Assembly (NCBI RefSeq): GCF_027595985.1
Contig: NC_073304.1
Span: forward strand, 46,665,137 to 46,729,136
Reading direction: 5' to 3'
Length of the DNA: 64,000 nucleotides
From: Sorex araneus
Lineage: Eukaryota; Chordata; Mammalia; Eulipotyphla; Soricidae
The first letter of the stretch is position 1. Each line of letters begins with the position of its first letter. Both the position numbers and the translations under genes were made by a program. The notes under the pieces were generated by a model. That model saw nothing but the letters and a program-made list of their open reading frames with translations. It was not told the origin of the DNA and searched no databases. Shown here piece after piece: positions 57,406-64,000 of the stretch.

Positions 57406-57462
<57 letters not shown>
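57341..57462. repeat. TG/TA microsatellite with a perfect palindrome
   Basis: (TG)n, then (AT)n, then GGGACATATATATGTCCC, then (AT)n, (TG)n and a long (TA)n. The stretch 57373-57406 is a perfect 34-bp palindrome. Open frames over it on three frames are artefacts. Confidence 0.93.
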
Positions 57463-57464
<2 letters not shown>

Positions 57465-57772
57465 GAATGGGAAGACAAAACCCATAGAGGAGAATGATTA
57501 AGTGTAAGTACAAGATAATGCAGCAGAAATGAATGCTATAAATCTGAAAAGATACTTAGAATAAAAGTAGTTGACACTACCTACGATGGAGTTATTAAAG
57601 TAAGACTTTCTGGGAAGAGTCCCCTTTAAAAATGAAAAATGTTTTATTAGGGACCTACTAGTTCTCTAAAGGAATACCCAAAAATGTTTTGCCCTTGAAG
57701 AATTCATGAATTCTTTTCTTCTGACCTTGTCTGCCTTTTGGTTAGGATGGCTGGTGTGTCATAGAAGTGGAA

Positions 57773-57976
57773 TCACTGTCTCTGTCATCCCGTTGCTCAT
57801 CGATTTACTCGAGCAGGCACCAGTAATGTCTCTCATTGTGAGACCTATTGTTACTATTTTTGGCATATCGAATACACCATAGGTAGCTTGCCAGGCTCTC
57901 CAAAAGGGGCGGAGGATTTGAACACGAGTTGGCCGCATGCAAGGCAAGTGCCCTACCGCTGTGCTATCACTCTAGC
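57773..57976 (-). mobile_element. SINE-R copy with internal deletion
   Basis: Antisense; the middle is shortened after 'gcttgccaggctct', where one of the two internal similar units is lost. Imperfect duplication catagaagtgga / catagaagtggga. Confidence 0.92.
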
Positions 57977-58193
57977 CCATAGAAGTGGGATATGGTTAAT
58001 ATTTTCTCCTGATAAATTTTCCAGCATATCAAAGTAAACATTAAAGTGATTGAAGTTTGGTACAGCTTTTCAGCTTGAAAATAGATAACTGACGAAAATA
58101 CAGTCACCTTTTGTGATTTAGTATTCTAAATGTAGTTTTGAGAGTTAGAATGAAAACTGGCTCTCTTTCCGAATTCACTTCCTAAATATTTAG

Positions 58194-58389
58194 TAGCTAA
58201 ACAATTAAAAACCAGGGTTTAAATGTGAATAGGTTTTACAATCAGGCATTCAAATAAGTGATTTTTGTAAATACTTAATCCTAGTTACTGTTTTTGGCTA
58301 GGATTAAGTATTTACAAAAGTTACTTATTTGAATACCTGATTTGTAGAACCTGTTTCTATTTAAACTGCATTTTTATTTGTTTAGCTAC
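58194..58389. repeat. 90-bp inverted duplication with 15-nt SINE-R loop
   Basis: The left arm is 58194-58283 and the right arm 58299-58389, about 85-90% identical as reverse complements. The loop 58284-58298 is gttactgtttttggc, an antisense SINE-R segment. The SINE-R 3' tail starts at once after the right arm. See findings. Confidence 0.9.
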
Positions 58390-58460
58390 AAATCTCACAA
58401 TGGAGACGTTACTGGTGCCCGCCCAAGCAAATTGATGATGACAGTGCTGCAGTGCAGTGC
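58390..58460 (+). mobile_element. SINE-R 3' tail, truncated insertion
   Basis: 'aatctcacaatggagacg' to 'gcagtgcagtgc', only the RTE-like tail. Followed by tacttaaccctag (58461-58473), an imperfect copy of tacttaatcctag (58272-58284) left of the loop, which looks like the target-site duplication. Confidence 0.88.
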
Positions 58461-58473
58461 TACTTAACCCTAG

Positions 58474-59110
58474 TACTAGATTAGTATTTAACTCAAAATT
58501 ACTTTACCCATGCTTAGTAATTAGAAAAATAAAAGAAGTAAATGGGCTGAGTTGGTTACTGATCACAAAGTTATATAACCTTAATCCAATCATTATAAAA
58601 CATGAACTCAAATTGAGGAATATTTTATAAAATAACCGGACAAGTATTCTTCTGAATTTTCATAGTCATAACTGAGAAGTAAGGGGACTGGTGAGAAATC
58701 CTTTTATTTGCTATCAGTTATCCAACCACTGTAACATTTTATGTGTGTTACAGTTTTGTCACTATTTCAGTAAAGCTGCAAATTTGTTTTAAACATCAGG
58801 GTTATTTATAAAAGACAAAGAAATATCGAGGACTTTGTCACAGATTAGTGCAACTGAAGAATTTTGGCAGCAACATAATGCAGTGTGGTGCCCTGGATTG
58901 GCACCTAGAACAAAAAAAAATATTTTAAGTTAGAAAAATGTGAATAAAATATTATATTTTAACTAATGTTAGTTGTGCCACTGTTAATTCCTTAATTTTG
59001 ATGATTGTGCTAATATTAGGGGAGGCTGAGTGAATAAGATATATCATAGCCTTTTGTGCTATTTTTGCAACTCTTCTTCAAACCAGCTGTTACTTCATAA
59101 AAAAGGTTTT
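58474..59110 (+). other. Intron, no recognisable feature
   Basis: AT-rich, unassigned. Confidence 0.5.
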
Positions 59111-59124
59111 AAGATTATTATTGG

Positions 59125-59275
59125 GGTCAGGTCTATGGCTCAGGAGGTAGAGAACATACCTCTGTTTAATCTCTGCTACCATATGGCCCCTGGAGTATCT
59201 TTGGGTGGCTTCCAAGCATCACCAAGGGTGATTTCATTCCCCAGTAGCACTGCTTGTGATCTGTATAGCTTTGAT
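59125..59275 (+). mobile_element. Old SINE relative
   Basis: 'ggggtcaggtctatggctca' head and 'accatatggcccctggagta' body, decayed. Confidence 0.65.
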
Positions 59276-59298
59276 TTAAAAACACAAAAGTTATTTTT

Positions 59299-59463
59299 TA
59301 CTTTTTGGGTCACACCCGGCGATGCTCAAGGGTTATTCCTGGCTCTGCACTCAGTAATTACTCCTGGTGGTGCTCGGGGGACCATATGGGATGCTAGGAA
59401 TCGAACCCGGGTCAGCCGCGTGTAAGGCAAAGGATCTACCCGCTGTGCTATTGCTCCAACCCC
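59299..59463 (-). mobile_element. SINE-A copy
   Basis: Antisense and full; flanked by a perfect 21-bp duplication at 59278-59298 and 59464-59484 (starts aaaaacacaaaagtt). Confidence 0.95.
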
Positions 59464-60109
59464 AAAAACACAAAAGTTATTTTTAAACGCTATTAGAGTA
59501 ATTTAAAAGTAAAAGTATTAACCCAAAAGAAATAAGAACAAATGAAACAACAAATTAAGAAATAAAAAAGCAACAAATGAAATACAGATGAATCAAGGAG
59601 AAAAAGAAAACAAAATTCATCCCATATCAATAACTACAGTAAATGCAAATGAAGTAATACTTGACTTGAAAGACAGAGATTGACAGATTTGTTAAGATCA
59701 TGAGACTACATATATTTAAAAATTTTTTGAACTGAATATTTTATTGCTGAAGTTAATTCTATGTTCTCAGAATTTTTAACAATTTAGAATTTTTAACAAT
59801 TTGGTATGTGAAAATTGCTATCACTATTTGTTCAAAATTCATATCACTATTGCTGAATGAGACCTCTAAATATAGTGTTTCAAAAGTAAAAAAGGAAGAA
59901 GGGTGCTCACCCTTTATAACCAGCTTTCCTTTCATCCCGAAGAGGATTCTCACCTAACTTTTATTATTTATTTTTTTATAAGCATTAACTTGTCTATCTC
60001 TGATATCTAAGGTTGCTGTCTTATGGTAGATGATCATATATGCCAGGTTTCAGATTTACATGCCTTCTATCCCTGAAATAGAGGTTGTTCAGTTTGTCAG
60101 GTTTTTGTT

Positions 60110-60345
60110 CTGCTTGTAGGTTTTTGTTAGGCAGGGCCTACAGCCAGGGAGCATGCAGTGCGTTGGGGATCAAACTTAGATTCTAACACGTAAAGAATGC
60201 ACTTTATTCCTATGAGCCATCTCCTTGGCCCATAACTGTGGGTTTCACTTGTTTTATTTTTTTTATTTCTGGGGATCAGATTCAGGGCCTCACATACGCA
60301 GAGCAAAGGCAGGCACTATAATACTGAGCTGCAGCCCCAGCCAAA
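60110..60345 (-). mobile_element. Two decayed SINE fragments, antisense
   Basis: 60110-60235 ends 'tgagccatctccttggccc' and 60240-60345 ends 'gagctgcagccccagcc', both looking like antisense tRNA-type heads of old SINEs. Confidence 0.5.
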
Positions 60346-62435
60346 GGTTTTCAGTTTTTATAAAGAGAAAAGTTACGGAGTTGTGCTCTTTTAGGAGTTA
60401 GTAAGTCATTAGTCACCCTCTTTTTTTTTTTTTTTGATACTCTCTTGCTTCCATCAGTATATTGAATAAAATATCTGTAAGAGATTAGTAAATCTTTTGC
60501 TGATGGGACTACTATCTTAAAGTATCTTTAACTGTTAGCCTTTAATAAGTATTTTCAAATGTATTGATTTTATCATACTTTTGCCAACAGTATGTAGAAT
60601 TCCTAACTCTAAAACCTCATTTTTGATAAAATATTCAGTTAGATTTTCTGACACTTGAATTTCCTTTCATAGATAATTTAGTGGATAATATCTGAATTGA
60701 CAATAAACCCCTTTATCTCTATAGTACCTATAATGATGCCCCTACTTCTGTGCTTTAGATTGAAGAAGTTAAATTTTCTATGCTATATAGGATTTTATGA
60801 CAAAGCAGATGACTTTCAAGACAAAGAATTAAATTGTAAAGGATAAACAATCATATTTAACTTTATAAAATGTTTCAAATAGGTGCTTCTCTAATTTTAG
60901 TTTATTGGAATACTATTCTTCTAGAATAGCATTTTGTGTATTTTGACTAGCTCTCGGAGTTTTGATAATTTTAAAGTGAAGTTAGATGGTTCATATTTTT
61001 CTCACTCTTTTAGTAAATATATAATGGGTCATTTTAGTTTTAATAATGGTTTTGTAAAATCTGTGTTTTTTGAGAAGTATCAAATTTATGTCCATTTGAT
61101 CTACTTTGTTGTCTTTTTCTTAGTGAATTTTTTGTTTAAAAGTGCTTCTTGCAAGTGGTACATCTATTTCTCAATAATTTACCAATAGACATGTGAGTGA
61201 AGAAACATTTTCAATGAAGATTGCCTTGCCAATTCTACTCTTCTGTGACACTGAAAATTTTATATAATCCTGATGATCCTATATAAAATGTTATAAAATC
61301 CTGATGAGCCTATATAACTCAGCATTTAATCCTATCCCATAGTTTTTATAGCCACCTAGGTATATATACATGTAGTTGCTAAGTGCCTCATACATATTTT
61401 ATTACCTTTTTGCACAAAACTTTTAATACATTTTGTCTAAGCATATTATTTATATTTGTAATGATATATAACAAAAATTAAATATATTCTATTGAGCCAA
61501 ATTTAACCTTTGAATGTCACTTTAATGTCTAAGGGAGTAAGGATGAAAATAAAATGATTAGAATGTACACTTGAAGTTAAGTAATAAAGGTTTTGTATTT
61601 CATTAACTGAAATGTTTTTTAGGTTTAAGCTCAAATAGGTTTTTAAGTGTATATTTAAGATATTAAGAATTTAATATATAACTAGGCAAAATTTGACAGA
61701 TTAAACACTTTTTAAGGTTATATCTACTAATTTGCCAAATATTGCATCTATTTGGTCTCTTTGCATTTTGTGTTCCATTTTTGTGTCAAGCATACTTTTT
61801 TTATTAGTATCTTTTTAATAGTACCACTATTAAATGAGTTAAAAAGTAGTATTTTTTTGGTGAAAATTTTAGTCTTAGAACAATATAAAGAGTTCTAAAG
61901 AAAATATTTGATTTTTATGAAAAGGCTACATTATCCTTCAGTAATGGAAAGTATCTAGTGGATTTGGATTGTATGATGTGGTGTTTTCCAGAAAAACTGC
62001 ATTAGATATTTAAACTGTTACTAATTGTATTCTCAATTTGCACATCAAATTGTTGATGGCTCTGTCTTAAGCACAAAGTTAGTGAAAGTGAGTAACCTTA
62101 ATATTTTAAAGGTTGGAGACTATAAATCTCTTACACATACAAAGTGCCATAGTATTTTTTTTCTGTTTAGACATTAAAAGTAATGATCACATAGTTGTTT
62201 TTAACTCAAAACTCTTATATAATTTGCCTTTTTCTTTTGGTAGGAGAATGTATATTTGATAAACATTATTAAACTACTGTTTTACTTTTATTTTTAGTGA
62301 GAAGTTTTATAAAGAAATAATTTAGGATAATGTTTGTCAAATACAACTCATTTTTTAAATTAATTCAACAAAAAGGCAAATCTCATTTTAAATTTGCTTT
62401 GAAGCTCAGTTTTTTTGCTTTCTTAGTTGTCCACC
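60346..62435 (+). other. Repeat-poor AT-rich intronic stretch before the candidate cassette exon
   Basis: Two kilobases of AT-rich DDHD1 intron with no SINE, L1 or LTR that I can recognise. A small imperfect tandem duplication occurs near 61262-61320 (units around 'cctgatgagcctatataa'). Freedom from the SINEs that hit most other kilobases of this intron is the only notable property. Confidence 0.5.
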
Positions 62436-62477
62436 ACCTCCCTCCCTTCTCCCTCCCTTCTCTGTTCAAATGGAGAG

Positions 62478-62528
62478 GATATAAGGAGAGTACAGATGCG
62501 GCAGGTCTTAAACGAAAGCGTTCCCAAG
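62478..62528 (+). CDS. DDHD1: Candidate DDHD1 cassette exon, 51 nt (17 codons, basic KRKRS)
   Basis: A pyrimidine tract (about 62436-62467, CCTCCCTTCTCC type) is followed by AG at 62476-62477, then 51 nt and a donor GTACAG at 62529. Entered in phase 1 from exon 2 or the microexon it reads GYKESTDAAGLKRKRSQ with no stop and leaves in phase 1, so it is a frame-neutral cassette. An alternative acceptor (tttcttag, ending 62426) would give a 102-nt version, also frame-neutral. The 51 nt contain three CpGs in a CpG-poor intron, and the surrounding 2 kb has no young repeats, both hinting at constraint. The next constitutive exon (human ..AVHSFKLSR..) was not found in the window. No transcript support is available to me. 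Confidence 0.45.
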
Positions 62529-62529
62529 G

Positions 62530-62980
62530 TACAGTAATTGTAGCTTTATTTCTCCCTGTAGTTCTATTCCTGGCTTACAGCATTAGTTTTGCTTAGAGCT
62601 TTCAGTTGTATTTAAAGCATAGAAACTACTAGTTTTTTAGAAATGCATCTGTTATGCTATGCTTAGTGTTACTTGATTTTAAGTGGTAGAAATATTTGTA
62701 AGTGATGTATATAGCCCAGTAATGAGCTGTTTCTCAATATTGAGAAACTTTTCACACAATATATGAATCATGAAAGTTTTGTTGGTCTAACACTAGTCTC
62801 TTAATATCTAGATCTTTCGTAGTTTCCATTTAAGCATATAGTACTCAAAGCTATTTTTATAAAAATGTGGTTTAGAAACATTAGATTTTAAAAGCCTTTT
62901 AAAATAGTTCCTTGGATTAGACAGAATATTAGAAACTTATGTTTTACTAAACTCTTTTAAGAGATTTTTTAAATTTTATA
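62530..62980 (+). other. Intron after the candidate cassette exon, no feature
   Basis: AT-rich, repeat-free to the next SINE. Confidence 0.5.
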
Positions 62981-62984
62981 GTTG

Positions 62985-63172
62985 TTGATAGTGCAGCAAT
63001 AGCACGGTGGGTAAGGCGTTTGCCTTGCATGTGGCTGACCCGGGTTAAATTCCCAGCATCCCATATGGTCCCCCGACCACCGCCAGGAGTAATTCCTGAG
63101 TGCAGAGCCAAGAGTAACCCCTGTGTATCGCCCGGTGTGGCCCCAAAAATATAAATAAATAAAAAATAAAAA
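62985..63172 (+). mobile_element. SINE-A copy
   Basis: 'tagtgcagcaatagcacggt' head, full body, AT-rich tail; imperfect duplication aaattttatagttg / aaaatttatagttg at 62971-62984 and 63174-63187. Confidence 0.92.
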
Positions 63173-63439
63173 TAAAATTTATAGTTGTTTCATTTTAAAA
63201 GCTGAGTTTGTAGAACTTGGATTTGGTCTTGTGTGCAAGTAAATAAAACATAAATTGGATTTTCTTAATTTTTGAAATTACATTTCTAGCACAATTAGAA
63301 AACACACTGTCCTAGAAAGGATTTACTTTTTACTGTAACTACTAGACTTTCGTGAGTATTCTATGATCTTAAATCTTGACTAGAAATATACCTTTTAATA
63401 TTTATTTTAAAATATTTTTCATCGTATGTCCAAATCAAG

Positions 63440-63575
63440 AAGAATTGAACAGAGACCTTTGGTACACTTGCCTTTTCGTGTGCCCTACCCTGGTAATATC
63501 TCTGGCACCACATATGGTTCCCTGAGGACCACTAGGAGTAATCCCTGAGCATTGTCTTGTGTGGCTCAAAACAAA
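63440..63575 (+). mobile_element. Old SINE relative
   Basis: 'ctctggcaccacatatggtt' and 'agtaatccctgagcattgtc', decayed head. Confidence 0.65.
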
Positions 63576-64000
63576 ACAGCAACAAATCAAGAAGAGTTAG
63601 ACTTACCAGTAGCTCATTTTGTGGCAAATTAATCTTTTTGTGTTTGTGCCTCTATGTCTACATATAATGGGAGATAGTGTTTTGCTTTAAGAGGATTTCC
63701 AAAAAGTAAATGAGGCATAGTGATTTGAAGGTCATGTACTTTATAGAATTATTTTACCTCTGTACCAGAGATAGAGAAAAAAATGCCTTCATAATAGAAA
63801 TCATCAAAGTATGAATCAGTGAATGTTATGACATTTTTCTTACATGTTTCATACAATTTAATGAATTTAAGATACATGTTAGGTACTGTGCTAGACACTG
63901 TTTAGCAAATATACAATTGCCAAGACATAGTCACTGGTTCACAAAACTTATCCTGGAACGCATAAAGGTTTGATTTTATTTTATTTTTAACATTTCATTT
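63576..64000 (+). other. Intron to window edge, no feature
   Basis: AT-rich, unassigned. DDHD1 continues beyond the window. Confidence 0.5.

Noticed and set aside
57263-57497. Overlapping Tyr/Ile- and Cys/Val-rich ORFs on both strands
   Set aside because: Artefacts of TG and TA microsatellites.
10529-58460. Regularly recurring similar blocks as a CRISPR-like or tandem array
   Set aside because: They are dispersed SINEs in both orientations with individual target-site duplications and no regular spacers; the genome is eukaryotic.
62476-62528. Use of the AG at 62474-62475 as acceptor for the cassette exon
   Set aside because: It would enter out of frame with the phase 1 exit; the AG two bases later or the one at 62426 keeps the frame.
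61200-64000. Search for the next constitutive DDHD1 exon (human AVHSFKLSR region)
   Set aside because: No matching coding sequence was found in the window; it must lie further right.

Overview
The window is mammalian nuclear DNA, almost certainly from a shrew (Soricidae, most likely Sorex). Two observations point there. First, a very abundant tRNA-derived SINE has the recognisable shrew head and body, with an A-rich tail (called SINE-A below). Second, there is a copy of a nematode-type RTE retrotransposon of the kind I recall being reported in the common shrew. Base composition, GT-AG introns, ancient MIR and MaLR relics and a CpG-island promoter all fit a placental mammal.

Layout. Positions 1-28,100 are gene-free DNA upstream of the only gene. 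They hold a full-length antisense L1 (354-6955) broken by an LTR and a SINE, a second LTR of the same family (19160-20546), the RTE copy (about 21056-23425) nested inside a SINE, two MaLR-type relics in the window as a whole, and many SINEs. Positions 28,130-29,760 are a CpG island with the promoter, two upstream ORFs and coding exon 1 of DDHD1 (phosphatidic-acid-preferring phospholipase A1) on the + strand. Intron 1 runs from 29561 to 54736. Exon 2 is 54737-54910. A 21-nt in-frame microexon lies at 55417-55437. The rest of the window is DDHD1 intron, which contains one further candidate in-frame cassette exon (62478-62528). The catalytic serine motif and DDHD domain lie beyond the right edge.

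The repeats form one connected story. Two SINE families share the same tRNA-like head. SINE-A ends in poly(A), as expected for an L1-mobilised element. The other (called SINE-R) ends in about 55 nt that match the 3' end of the RTE copy, as expected for an RTE-mobilised element. Two insertions also carry antisense SINE-R segments that look like twin-priming products: one is fused to the RTE copy inside a single pair of target-site duplications, the other is joined to a 90-bp snap-back inverted duplication in the DDHD1 intron.

I found no new gene system, CRISPR array or operon. The most notable items are the nematode-type RTE with its dependent SINE and the unannotated-looking DDHD1 cassette exon. 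SINE boundaries were set by eye and are good to a few bases where target-site duplications are given, and to about 10-20 bases otherwise.
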